DNA of 42,473 nucleotides from Ruminococcus sp. (GTDB lineage: Bacteria > Bacillota > Clostridia > Oscillospirales > Ruminococcaceae), in NCBI GenBank assembly GCA_015066745.1, contig SVNW01000026.1, forward strand, positions 1-42,473, in the 5' to 3' direction. The translations under genes were made by a program, and so were the position numbers. Positions 9,157-17,101 of this stretch are shown here, piece by piece. Numbering within the stretch: the stretch's first letter is position 1; every line of letters starts with the position of its first letter. Under the pieces are notes generated by a model. That model did not search any database. It saw only the letters and a list, made by a program, of their open reading frames with translations, and was not told the origin of the DNA.

Positions 9157-10018
9157 ATTTTCAGTACCGGAAATTTTCCGTATTTCAATGATCGAACTTT
9201 ACAAGTGGATTGTGAATCCACGAATGATAACAGCTGTAGCAATGATCATTTTTGTTTGGAATTTTGCTGTTGATCCTCTGATCGATATAAGTCATGAAAT
9301 GAACAGTCCGCTCAACTTTATTGAGCCGTTTATAGCTGTTTTTAATTCAAGAACACTGTGCCTTGTAATGCCGGCTATGTATATATTTCTTATTTCCGAT
9401 TATCCGCATCTCGACAGAAACAGTCTTTTTGTGCTTCATCGTGTAAGAAAAACCCAATGGGTGTGGGGGCAGTTCTTTTTCTTTGTGATTTCTTCATTTT
9501 TATTTATACTTCTGATATTTATATGTACGGTTTTACCGAATGCTGTAAATTCATTTGTGGATAACGGCTGGAGTCTGGTTGTTACACGTTACGGAATTTA
9601 TTTTCCCGATAAATCACAATCATTTGCAGCAACATTGATTACCGAAAAACTACATAATCAGATAGCGCCATATCAGGCGGCTTTATTTTTCTTTCTGTTA
9701 AACTGGTTATATATGATACTTTGCGGAACGGTTTTACTGATGTTTCACGTTTTGAATCTGCGTAAAATCGGAGTTCCTGTTTTGATAAGCATAGTAGGTA
9801 TCGGAAGTGCGTTAGGTGTTTTCAGTTCTAAAGGTATGTGGTGTTTTCCGATGGCACATACAATGGTAAGTTTGCATTTTACAAAATATTTACGCAAACC
9901 TGTAATGAAAATTGAAAATTCTTTTTTATACTTCGGAGTAATGATTTTTGTTTTGCTCACTGTTAGTTTGATCGGTTGTAAAAATACTGATTTTCTGAGC
10001 ATAGATGATAACGAATAG
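9146..10018 (+). CDS. ABC-2-type transporter membrane protein, second subunit
   Basis: A 290-residue polytopic protein with about six hydrophobic segments. It opens with a basic amphipathic stretch (FRISMIELYKWIVNPRM), then hydrophobic AVAMIIFVWNFAV, as in ABC-2 permeases that insert after an N-terminal coupling helix. The ATG at 9146 has AGGAGG 7 bases upstream; the in-frame TTG at 9140 is too close. It overlaps the preceding permease gene. A heterodimeric permease with one ATPase type is the simplest reading. Confidence 0.7.
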   Translation: MVSKFSVPEIFRISMIELYKWIVNPRMITAVAMIIFVWNFAVDPLIDISHEMNSPLNFIEPFIAVFNSRTLCLVMPAMYIFLISDYPHLDRNSLFVLHRVRKTQWVWGQFFFFVISSFLFILLIFICTVLPNAVNSFVDNGWSLVVTRYGIYFPDKSQSFAATLITEKLHNQIAPYQAALFFFLLNWLYMILCGTVLLMFHVLNLRKIGVPVLISIVGIGSALGVFSSKGMWCFPMAHTMVSLHFTKYLRKPVMKIENSFLYFGVMIFVLLTVSLIGCKNTDFLSIDDNE

Positions 10019-10027
10019 AGGTTAATT

Positions 10028-10678
10028 ATGGACATTATTATTGTTAAAAATCTGGAATTAACTATAAAAAAAGCTGAAATACTTAAATCTGTAAATATTT
10101 CTTTTGAAAAAGGCAAAATTCATGGATTGATTGGCAGAAACGGCAGTGGGAAAACCATGCTTATGAAATGCATTTGTGGCTTTATAAGACCGACAGGCGG
10201 AGAAATAATTGTCAATGATAAAAGAGTCGGTTCTGATTGTGATTTCCCCGAAAATATCGGTATAATAATAGAAACTCCCGGTTTTATCCCTTATTATTCA
10301 GGATATAAAAATCTGAAAATCCTTGCTGATTTGAATAAGAAAATTGACAGTAAAACAGTAAAGCAAACAATAAAACAAGTGGGACTTGACCCTGATTCAA
10401 AACTTCATGTAAAAAAATATTCGCTTGGCATGCGTCAGCGTCTCGGACTTGCACAAGCTATAATGGAAAATCCCGATATTTTGATTCTTGATGAACCTAT
10501 GAACGGACTTGATAAAGATGGTGTTGCAGATATGAGAAAGTATTTGCTTGCGCTAAAAGAACAGGGCAAAACAATTCTGATCGCCTCACATTCAACCGAA
10601 GATATTGAAATACTTTGTGATACTGTCTGTGAAATGGATAAGGGTGTACTTGCAAAAATCAAAGGTTTTGATGAGTGA
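10028..10678 (+). CDS. ABC transporter ATP-binding protein
   Basis: A 216-residue ATPase with Walker A GRNGSGKT (residues 37-44), signature SLGMRQRLGLAQ, Walker B ILILDEP followed by MNGLDKDG, and the switch histidine in LIASHSTED. Its length and composition fit the single-domain ATPases of ABC-2 systems (bacteriocin, lantibiotic-immunity or antibiotic export). It closes the four-gene unit starting at 7129; GAGG precedes the ATG. Substrate cannot be read from the sequence. Confidence 0.9.
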   Translation: MDIIIVKNLELTIKKAEILKSVNISFEKGKIHGLIGRNGSGKTMLMKCICGFIRPTGGEIIVNDKRVGSDCDFPENIGIIIETPGFIPYYSGYKNLKILADLNKKIDSKTVKQTIKQVGLDPDSKLHVKKYSLGMRQRLGLAQAIMENPDILILDEPMNGLDKDGVADMRKYLLALKEQGKTILIASHSTEDIEILCDTVCEMDKGVLAKIKGFDE

Positions 10679-10687
10679 GTAAATTAC

Positions 10688-10708
10688 TTGTATTTGCTGT
10701 AAATACAA
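10688..10708 (+). terminator. Small perfect hairpin after the ABC operon, weak terminator candidate
   Basis: TTGTATTT and AAATACAA form an 8-bp stem with a 5-base loop. There is no T-run behind it, so termination is uncertain. Confidence 0.35.
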
Positions 10709-10731
10709 TACATATCCAATCAAAATAACTA

Positions 10732-10760
10732 TTGACAAAATAAATATGCTGTGATATCAT
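10732..10760 (+). promoter_or_regulatory. Promoter of the riboswitch-controlled cobalamin operon
   Basis: TTGACA (10732-10737) and TATCAT (10755-10760) with a 17-base spacer stand about 40 bases before the riboswitch aptamer. Confidence 0.65.
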
Positions 10761-10796
10761 ATAAAATTGTTAAGGAATAAAAAATTGAATATATAA

Positions 10797-10990
10797 ACAA
10801 CAGGTGTCGGAGATTTTTCTTAAAAAAATCGGTCCGATGAAAAGGGAAGTCGGGTGAGAATCCCGCACGAACTCGTCACCGTAATTGAGGAGTAAGGAAA
10901 GATGCTGTTTTATAGCAGTAAGTCACTGTGATATATCATGGGAAGACCTTTCCGAACATTGATACATAAGCCGGGAGACCTGCCTGTTTG
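10797..10990 (+). promoter_or_regulatory. Cobalamin riboswitch aptamer
   Basis: The conserved B12 aptamer segments occur in order: an ACAGGTGTCGG opening, GAAAAGGGAAGTCGGGTGAGAA followed by TCCCGC, then TCACTG, and the B12 box AAGCCGGGAGACCTGCC at 10968-10984. By family it senses adenosylcobalamin or a related cobalamin and shuts down expression of uptake and synthesis genes. An intrinsic terminator follows at 11089-11121. No gene start intervenes before the NEAT-like gene at 11162, so the whole 11162-17054 unit is probably under its control. Confidence 0.95.
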
Positions 10991-11088
10991 TTTGTACAGA
11001 AACTTTGTTTCAATGTCACGAGTAACTGGCAGTACGATACAGCATATGCGGTGTGATTTTTTTATATCGTTATATGTTTTCTTGTCGT

Positions 11089-11121
11089 GCGTGCATAAAT
11101 TTCTTTTATGCCGCTTTTTTT
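11089..11121 (+). terminator. Riboswitch-controlled intrinsic terminator
   Basis: GCG(T)GCATAAA pairs with TTTATGCCGC (10 bp, one bulged T) and is directly followed by seven T's (11115-11121). It lies between the B12 aptamer and the ribosome-binding site at 11152, so it is the expected expression platform. I did not find the antiterminator strand with certainty. Confidence 0.75.
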
Positions 11122-11161
11122 GTGTCAGAAAAAACGGTAATAATCATAGTCGGAGGTAATA

Positions 11162-11596
11162 ATGATGGTTGACGGAAAATATATGATCGATGTAGAACTT
11201 ACAGGAGGAAGCGGAAAGGCAACAGTAAAATCACCTGCAGAACTTATTGTTGATAATGGTGATATGCAGGCTAAAATAGAATGGAACAGCCCGAATTATG
11301 ACTATATGAAAATAGGCGATGAAGAATATTATCCCGAACCTGACAATGAAAATTCAGTATTTATAATAAATGTCAGTGAACTTGATAAGGATATAGAGAT
11401 AACAGCTCAGACAGTGGCAATGAGTAAACCACGAATGATAGATTATACTCTTCATTTTGATTCGTCTACGATGGAGAATGCTGACAAATCGTTTGTTCCT
11501 TTCATTGTTGCAGGCGGAATACTTGCGGTAATGATAATTTCAGCAGTTGTACTCATAAAAAACAGAAAGAAGAAAAATAATGAAAGTAAAATTTAA
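11162..11596 (+). CDS. NEAT-like surface protein, membrane-anchored, first gene of the B12 operon
   Basis: A 144-residue protein. Residues 5-100 form a beta-rich domain reminiscent of NEAT-type haem-binding modules and related modules in clostridial metal uptake loci: VELTGGSGKATVKSPAEL, then KIEWNSPNYDYMKI, and MIDYTLHF near the end. A single C-terminal membrane segment (FIVAGGILAVMIISAVVLI) is followed by a basic tail. Oddly, no signal peptide precedes the domain: an in-frame stop (TAG, 11147-11149) lies just upstream and GGAGG at 11152 fixes the start at 11162 or 11165. The last 17 bp overlap the next gene. Context suggests corrinoid or tetrapyrrole handling; direct evidence is absent. Confidence 0.7.
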   Translation: MMVDGKYMIDVELTGGSGKATVKSPAELIVDNGDMQAKIEWNSPNYDYMKIGDEEYYPEPDNENSVFIINVSELDKDIEITAQTVAMSKPRMIDYTLHFDSSTMENADKSFVPFIVAGGILAVMIISAVVLIKNRKKKNNESKI

Positions 11597-12737
11597 GTTT
11601 TTTTTATTTTTGACTTTAACATTAATATTCTGCGCCGGATGTTCAGCGGAAAACAAAGGGATACCTGAAAAAGCCCCTGAAATAAACGGATACGAATTTT
11701 TAAAGAGAGATGAAAATAAATATGCCCAAAAATTCGCAATAGACCGTTATGATGGCGGATATTCTATAATACATACAATGAATTCGGAATCATTTCTCAT
11801 AGTTCCGCAGGGTATGGAAATACCGCAGTGCAGTGATGATGACATAACTGTTCTGCAACAGCCGATGACAGATATTTATCTGGTAGCAACATCGGCAATG
11901 GGGCTTTTTGACGAACTTGGAAGTGGCGATGTGATAAAGTTTTCGGGAACTAAGGCGGAGGACTGGTGCATTGACTATGCACGTAATGCCATGGAAAAGG
12001 GCGATATGCTCTATGCCGGAAAATATAGAGAACCTGATTATGAACTGCTTATGAAAAATAAATGCAGATTATCGGTGCAGTCAAGTATGATAGGACATTC
12101 ACCCGAGGTAAAAGATAAACTTGAAGAGCTCGGAATAGATGTGTTTGTTGACTATTCAAGCTATGAGCCACACCCTTTGGGAAGAAGCGAATGGGTAAAA
12201 GTTTATGGTGAAATATGCGGAAAAACCGATACGGCAAATGAACTTTTCAACGCTCAGACAGCAGTACTTGAAAATCTGGTGCAGACAGGCGAAGAGCCCA
12301 GAACAGTGGTTTACTTCTATATCAGTACATCAGGACAGGCAGTAACACGAAAGTCGGGAGACTACGTAACAAAGATGATTGAGCTTGCAGGCGGAAAAAA
12401 TGTTTTTGAAAATATTGGTGATGATAAAAAAGCAACTTCAACTGTTACTATGGAAATGGAGGAATTTTATCGCACTGCACGAGATGCCGATTTTATCATA
12501 TACAACAGTACAATAAGCGGTCAGGTCGGCTCGATAGAAGAACTTGTATCGAAAAATGAACTTCTTGCAGATTTTAAGGCAGTAAAAAACGGTGATGTGT
12601 GGTGCACTCATGAAAATCTTTTTCAGGAAACCTTAAAACTCGGACAGGTGATAAATGATTTTAACCTTATTTTTTCGGGAGAAACAGAAAACAGATCTCC
12701 GGAATTTCTGTTCAGACTTGAAAACGGAGGCGAATAA
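11580..12737 (+). CDS. BtuF-like substrate-binding lipoprotein of a corrinoid ABC importer
   Basis: A 385-residue protein with a lipoprotein signal peptide (hydrophobic core, then CAGC with cysteine 21) and a class III, helical-backbone metal/corrinoid receptor fold. Recognisable are TDIYLVATSAMGLFDELG, the central helix region HSPEVKDKLEELGIDVFVDY and the second lobe VVYFYIST with AGGKNVFENIG. The family binds cobalamin, haem or ferric siderophores outside the membrane. The B12 riboswitch and the cobalamin genes downstream favour a corrinoid. Its stop overlaps the permease start (TAATG). A siderophore receptor is the alternative. Confidence 0.88.
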   Translation: MKVKFKFFLFLTLTLIFCAGCSAENKGIPEKAPEINGYEFLKRDENKYAQKFAIDRYDGGYSIIHTMNSESFLIVPQGMEIPQCSDDDITVLQQPMTDIYLVATSAMGLFDELGSGDVIKFSGTKAEDWCIDYARNAMEKGDMLYAGKYREPDYELLMKNKCRLSVQSSMIGHSPEVKDKLEELGIDVFVDYSSYEPHPLGRSEWVKVYGEICGKTDTANELFNAQTAVLENLVQTGEEPRTVVYFYISTSGQAVTRKSGDYVTKMIELAGGKNVFENIGDDKKATSTVTMEMEEFYRTARDADFIIYNSTISGQVGSIEELVSKNELLADFKAVKNGDVWCTHENLFQETLKLGQVINDFNLIFSGETENRSPEFLFRLENGGE

Positions 12738-13753
12738 TGGAGAGCCGAAAGAAAAACTATATTTTTCCCATATTTATGATGCTTCTGCTTACTGTAGCTG
12801 TTCTTTTGATAAATATTTTTACAGGAAGTTCTGATATATCAGTCAGGGAGACATTGCAGATATTTTTTTTGAAAAACAAGGGTTCTGTAAATTACGATAT
12901 ACTATGGAAAATACGTATGCCAAGAGCGCTAGCGTCTATGCTCTTGGGTGGTGCTCTTTCTCTTTCGGGGTATCTTTTGCAGACATTTTTCCATAACCCT
13001 ATAGCAGGGCCTTTTGTACTTGGTGTTTCGTCAGGTGCAAAACTTACAGTTGCCGTGTCCATGATGTTTTTTATGAGTGCCGGAATCGGTATGAGTGCAT
13101 CGTCTATGGTCGTGTCTGCATTTGCAGGCTCTATGATATCGCTCGGTTTTGTACTGCTTGTGTCACGTAAGATAAAGAGAATGTCGATGCTTGTTGTTTG
13201 TGGTATAATGATAAGTTATATATGTTCTGCGATTACAGACTTTATTGTCACATTTGCCGATGACAGCGATATAGTAAATCTTCATGACTGGTCGCTTGGA
13301 ACTTTTTCGGGGACCAATATGAACGATGTTCTTGTGATACTGATATTTGTAACGGTTTCTGTTATCGGTACAGTCATGATCTCAAAACCGATGGGAGCAT
13401 ACATGCTTGGTGAAAACTATGCCGGAAGTATGGGCGTAAATGTGAAATTTTTAAAGGTGATGATAGTAGTGCTTTCGGGGCTTTTGTCAGCGACAGTGAC
13501 TGCATTTGCAGGTCCGGTGTCATTTGTGGGGATAGCTGTTCCGCATATTGCAAGAGTTGTTTTCAGAACTTCAAAGCCCCTTGTCATGATACCGTGTTGT
13601 TTTTTCGGTGGCAGTATTTTCTGTATGGTCTGTGATATGATAGCCAGAACTGCTCTTGCACCTACGGAAATAAGTATAAGTACGGTTACAGCTATTTTCG
13701 GTGCGCCTGTGGTGATAGTGGCAATGCTCAGAAGAAGGCAGGGTGAATTGTGA
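12737..13753 (+). CDS. FecCD/BtuC-family ABC permease
   Basis: A 338-residue polytopic permease of the BtuC/FecCD class (about ten hydrophobic segments). Family markers are KIRMPRALASMLLGGALSLS near residue 60, NPIAGPFVLGVSSGA, and FVGIAVPHIARVV near residue 265. It should form the dimeric membrane channel for the BtuF-like receptor and the ATPase. Its start overlaps the previous stop and its end overlaps the ATPase gene by 4 bp, indicating a tightly coupled trio. Substrate by context: corrinoid. Confidence 0.92.
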   Translation: MESRKKNYIFPIFMMLLLTVAVLLINIFTGSSDISVRETLQIFFLKNKGSVNYDILWKIRMPRALASMLLGGALSLSGYLLQTFFHNPIAGPFVLGVSSGAKLTVAVSMMFFMSAGIGMSASSMVVSAFAGSMISLGFVLLVSRKIKRMSMLVVCGIMISYICSAITDFIVTFADDSDIVNLHDWSLGTFSGTNMNDVLVILIFVTVSVIGTVMISKPMGAYMLGENYAGSMGVNVKFLKVMIVVLSGLLSATVTAFAGPVSFVGIAVPHIARVVFRTSKPLVMIPCCFFGGSIFCMVCDMIARTALAPTEISISTVTAIFGAPVVIVAMLRRRQGEL

Positions 13754-14508
13754 TGGACGATATTATAATATCTGCTGATGATCTCAATGTGGGGTATGAT
13801 CGGAAAATAGTTGTAGACGGTGTAAATTTCAGCATAAAAAGCGGTGAGATACTGTCACTTATCGGTCCTAACGGTGCCGGAAAGTCAACGGTCCTCAAAA
13901 CCCTTGCCGGATATCTGCAAAAACTTAGCGGTAAAGTAACGTTGTGCGGTGAAGACACAGGCAGGATAAGTCGTGATAATTTTTCACGTAAACTTTCGGT
14001 TGTACTTACAGAAAGAATACGCCCCGAACTTATGACTTGCAGAGAAGTAGTTGAAACAGGCCGTTATCCCTATACAGGAAGATTTGGAAAACTTACTGTC
14101 GGAGATACTGAGGTAGTGGAAAAATCTATAAAAATGGTTGAAATAGAGGAAATAAGCGACAAAGATTTTAACTCCGTAAGCGACGGACAGAAACAGCGTG
14201 TAATGCTTGCAAGAGCTATTTGTCAGGAACCACAGGTTCTGATACTTGATGAACCTACATCATTTCTTGACATTCATCATAAGATAGCATTTCTGGAAAT
14301 ATTAAAGAAACTTGCAGTTTCAGGAGAAATTGCCGTGATACTGTCGATGCATGAACTTGATTTTGCTGAAAAGATATCGGATAAGGTGCTTTGCATAAAA
14401 GACGGTACTGTTACAAAATCAGGGACACCAAAAGAAATATTTACGCAGGAAAATATTATGTCGCTTTATGATATTTCAGAAGAGATGTATGAAAAATATT
14501 TCAGATAA
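13750..14508 (+). CDS. BtuD/FecE-family ABC ATPase
   Basis: A 252-residue ATPase with Walker A GPNGAGKS, signature VSDGQKQRVMLARA, Walker B VLILDEP with TSFLDIHH, and the switch histidine in LSMHELD. RYPYTGRFGKL is typical of the FecE/BtuD importer class. The start is GTG at 13750 (4-bp overlap with the permease stop) or the adjacent ATG at 13753; both are plausible. It powers the putative corrinoid importer with the two genes before it. Confidence 0.92.
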   Translation: MMDDIIISADDLNVGYDRKIVVDGVNFSIKSGEILSLIGPNGAGKSTVLKTLAGYLQKLSGKVTLCGEDTGRISRDNFSRKLSVVLTERIRPELMTCREVVETGRYPYTGRFGKLTVGDTEVVEKSIKMVEIEEISDKDFNSVSDGQKQRVMLARAICQEPQVLILDEPTSFLDIHHKIAFLEILKKLAVSGEIAVILSMHELDFAEKISDKVLCIKDGTVTKSGTPKEIFTQENIMSLYDISEEMYEKYFR

Positions 14509-14571
14509 ATGTGCATAAGCATTTATATATATTATTATCCGAAAAAAATTCGGGGAAGGAAGTTAAAAACA

Positions 14572-15438
14572 ATGAAAAAAAGATGTGTGTTAACAGCTGT
14601 AGTGATGGCAGGTTCAATGTTCCTTAATGGTTGTGACAAGAAAGATGTTAAGCCGGTAATACTTGCTGTAAGTTTTGGTACAAGTTTTGATGATAACAGA
14701 GAACTTACCATAGGTGCTGTTGAGAAGGCTATAAGTTCGGCTAACTCTGACTTTGATACAAGAAGAGCATTTACAAGCCAGATAGTTATTGATGTGATAA
14801 AAGAAAATAAAGGCGAAGAAATAGACAACGTTGAAGAAGCTTTTGACAAGCTTGTCAAAGACGGTGTAAAGGAACTTGTTGTACAGCCGACACATGTTAT
14901 CAGCGGTTTTGAATATGATGACCTTGTGACTGTAGTTGAAAAGTATGAAGACAAATTCGACAGCATTTCTATGGGTATGCCACTTCTTGATACAGATGAG
15001 GATTATAAAAAGCTTGCTGATGCACTTGTTGCGGATACTGAGTCATATAGTGCTGATGATACTGCTATAGTATTTATGGGACATGGCACTCATCACGAAG
15101 CAAATGAGTCATACGGAAAACTTCAGAATGTATTTTTTGAAAATGGAAATGAGAATTATTTTGTAGGTACTGTAGAAGGTACTCCTGCACTTGAAGATGT
15201 AGTAAAGGCTGTAAAAGACGGTGGCTATAAAAAGGTAGTTCTTCAGCCACTTATGGTAGTTGCCGGAGACCACGCAAACAATGATATGGCCGGTGATGAA
15301 GAAGACAGCTGGAAAACAGTTTTTGAAAATGAGGGCTTTGAAGTAGAGTGTATTTTAAGAGGACTTGGTGAAATAAAGGCAGTACAGGATATATATGTTT
15401 CACATACAGCTAATGCTGTAACAGCTTTGAAAAAGTAA
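14572..15438 (+). CDS. cbiK: Exported (lipoprotein) cobaltochelatase CbiK
   Basis: A 288-residue type II chelatase of the CbiK family. Visible are the opening VILAVSFGTSF, the histidine in VQPTHVISG, GHGTHHEAN around residue 170 with metal-binding histidines, and PLMVVAGDHANNDMAG near residue 225. By family it inserts Co2+ into sirohydrochlorin (or precorrin-2) early in anaerobic cobalamin synthesis. Unusually it carries a lipoprotein signal peptide (lipobox LNGC, cysteine 21), so it should sit outside the membrane. The ATG at 14572 has GGGGAAGGAAG upstream; the frame continues further left without a good start. It lies in the B12-riboswitch operon. Confidence 0.9.
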   Translation: MKKRCVLTAVVMAGSMFLNGCDKKDVKPVILAVSFGTSFDDNRELTIGAVEKAISSANSDFDTRRAFTSQIVIDVIKENKGEEIDNVEEAFDKLVKDGVKELVVQPTHVISGFEYDDLVTVVEKYEDKFDSISMGMPLLDTDEDYKKLADALVADTESYSADDTAIVFMGHGTHHEANESYGKLQNVFFENGNENYFVGTVEGTPALEDVVKAVKDGGYKKVVLQPLMVVAGDHANNDMAGDEEDSWKTVFENEGFEVECILRGLGEIKAVQDIYVSHTANAVTALKK

Positions 15439-15454
15439 GAAAAAGGTGAAAAGC

Positions 15455-15916
15455 TTGAAAAAATTGATCGGTATAATAATGCCACTTTTTTTATGTATTT
15501 TTCTGTTTTCTTGTCAGACCGAAGAAGACGGTATATCAAAATTTGAATTTTTAAATGCGTCAGCTTTGAATGCCGGAACATATGCAGGAATTGAAGTTGA
15601 GTCAAATTCTTCGATGTTTAAAGTGACAGATTGCACTATTAATGTTGAAGATGAAAAAATTTATGCAACGGTTACTCTTAGCGGAAAAGGATATGGGAAA
15701 CTTTTTGCAGGTACTGCGCAGGAGGCACAGAAAGCTGATGAAAGTCTGTATTCACTTTTTACAGAAAATGCAGATGGTAAATATGAGTATACTATAGAAA
15801 TAGAAGCTCTTGATAAAGAAGTTCCTTGTGCTGCGTGGAGTACGAGAAAAGAAAAGTGGTATGACAGGACGCTTATTTTTAAGTCGGACTCACTTAGGGA
15901 CGGAGCGATAAAATAG
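15455..15916 (+). CDS. Small lipoprotein with a putative metal/tetrapyrrole-handling domain
   Basis: About 153 residues. A lipoprotein signal peptide ends in LFSC; the mature domain is beta-rich, with VTLSGKGYGKLFAGTAQEAQ and a conserved-looking tail CAAWSTRKEKWYDRTLIF. That tail is of a type I associate with surface domains next to iron or cobalt uptake genes in clostridia. The TTG start at 15455 has AAGGTG 6 bases upstream; a GTG at 15446 in the same frame lacks a good ribosome-binding site. It stands between cbiK and the adenosyltransferase, inside the B12 operon. Binding partner unknown. Confidence 0.7.
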   Translation: MKKLIGIIMPLFLCIFLFSCQTEEDGISKFEFLNASALNAGTYAGIEVESNSSMFKVTDCTINVEDEKIYATVTLSGKGYGKLFAGTAQEAQKADESLYSLFTENADGKYEYTIEIEALDKEVPCAAWSTRKEKWYDRTLIFKSDSLRDGAIK

Positions 15917-15918
15917 CT

Positions 15919-16428
15919 ATGGGTATACTTCACATTTATTGCGGTGACGGAAAAGGAAAAACCACGTCAGCGATAGGGCTTGCGATACGTGCGGTCGGCA
16001 GTGGTATGAAAGTATGTTTTGTACAGTTCATGAAAAGCAGTCTTACATCGGAACTGGCTGTTTTTTCACGTATTCCTGAGATAACGGTTATGAGAAGTGA
16101 AAAAAAGTATGGTTTTTACAAAGATATGAGCGAAACTCAGAAATGTGAGCTGGCATCTTGCCATGAAAAAATGTTGGAGGAAGCATTTGAAGGCGATTTT
16201 GACATGATAATTCTTGACGAGTTCAACTGGGCATACCATTATGGGCTTATGGATACCCAAAAAGCAGAAAAACTCATATCAGCAGGACTTGCAAATTCTG
16301 AAATAATACTTACAGGCAGAGAACCGGCAAAGGTATTTCTCGAAAAAGCCGGATACATAAGCCGGATAAATTGCGAAAAGCACCCTTTTTCTGAGGGTGT
16401 CAAAGCTAGAAAGGGGATAGAATATTGA
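15919..16428 (+). CDS. cobA: Corrinoid adenosyltransferase CobA/BtuR family
   Basis: A 169-residue P-loop enzyme: GDGKGKTTSAIGLAIRAVG at residues 9-27, then VCFVQFMKS, the acidic strand FDMIILDEFNWA, and IILTGREP. This is the CobA/CobO/BtuR class, which adenosylates cob(I)yrinic acid a,c-diamide and salvaged corrinoids. It starts 2 bp after the lipoprotein stop and overlaps cbiC by 4 bp. Slightly shorter than the enterobacterial enzyme because the N-terminal extension is missing, which is common in clostridia. Confidence 0.93.
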   Translation: MGILHIYCGDGKGKTTSAIGLAIRAVGSGMKVCFVQFMKSSLTSELAVFSRIPEITVMRSEKKYGFYKDMSETQKCELASCHEKMLEEAFEGDFDMIILDEFNWAYHYGLMDTQKAEKLISAGLANSEIILTGREPAKVFLEKAGYISRINCEKHPFSEGVKARKGIEY

Positions 16429-17054
16429 AACCTGAATATGTACTTCCCGATGAAATAGAAAAAAGAAGTTTTGAAATAATCAGCGATGAACTTGGTGATA
16501 TAAAAATACTTGATGAGATAAGACCGATACTTATGCGTGTCATTCATACTACAGCTGATTTTGATTATCTTGAAAATCTGAAATTTTCTGAAAATGCAGT
16601 AAAAACAGCACTTGACGCAATAAAAAAAGGTGCTGTATTTGTGACTGATACAAATATGGCAAAGTCGGGTATAAATAAACCTGCGTTAAAAAAACTCGGT
16701 TGCACTGCAGAATGCTTTATGGCAGATGATGATGTAGCGGATATTGCAAAGCAAAAATGCATAACAAGGGCTACAGCTTCAGTTGATAAAGCATCCCAAA
16801 TAGACACTCCGGTCATATACGCAGTAGGAAATGCCCCGACCGCACTTATCCGTTTGTATGAACATCTGCAGTCGGGTACTTTCAGCCCTGCACTGATAAT
16901 AGGCGTTCCTGTAGGCTTTGTAAATGTCGTTCAGTCAAAAGAAATGATAATGTCATGTGACACCGAATATATAGTTGCTTCCGGAAGGAAAGGTGGCAGT
17001 AACGTAGCAGCCGCTATATGCAATGCACTTTTGTATATGGCAGGTGGCAGATAA
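16425..17054 (+). CDS. cbiC: Precorrin-8X / cobalt-precorrin-8 methylmutase CbiC
   Basis: A 209-residue protein with the CbiC/CobH hallmarks: RVIHTTADFDY with the catalytic histidine near residue 39, FVTDTNMAKSGI, NAPTALIRLYEH, and GVPVGFVNVVQSKE. By family it moves the C-11 methyl group to C-12 to give cobyrinic acid. The start is TTG at 16425 with AAAGGGG upstream and a TTGA overlap with cobA. It is the last gene of the riboswitch operon and is followed by a very strong terminator. The other ring-contraction and methylation genes are not in this window. Confidence 0.95.
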   Translation: MKPEYVLPDEIEKRSFEIISDELGDIKILDEIRPILMRVIHTTADFDYLENLKFSENAVKTALDAIKKGAVFVTDTNMAKSGINKPALKKLGCTAECFMADDDVADIAKQKCITRATASVDKASQIDTPVIYAVGNAPTALIRLYEHLQSGTFSPALIIGVPVGFVNVVQSKEMIMSCDTEYIVASGRKGGSNVAAAICNALLYMAGGR

Positions 17055-17055
17055 A

Positions 17056-17101
17056 ACACCAAAACCGCTGATAATGAAGATGTCAGCGGTTTTGGTGTTT
17101 T
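17056..17101. terminator. Strong bidirectional terminator between cbiC and the XRE regulator
   Basis: AACACCAAAACCGCTGA and TCAGCGGTTTTGGTGTT form a perfect 17-bp stem, with a T-run on the plus side and an A-run on the other. It serves both convergent genes. Confidence 0.9.

Noticed and set aside
10938..11159. 73-codon frame over the riboswitch
   Set aside because: It runs through the B12 box and the terminator hairpin; composition and position are explained by the RNA elements.
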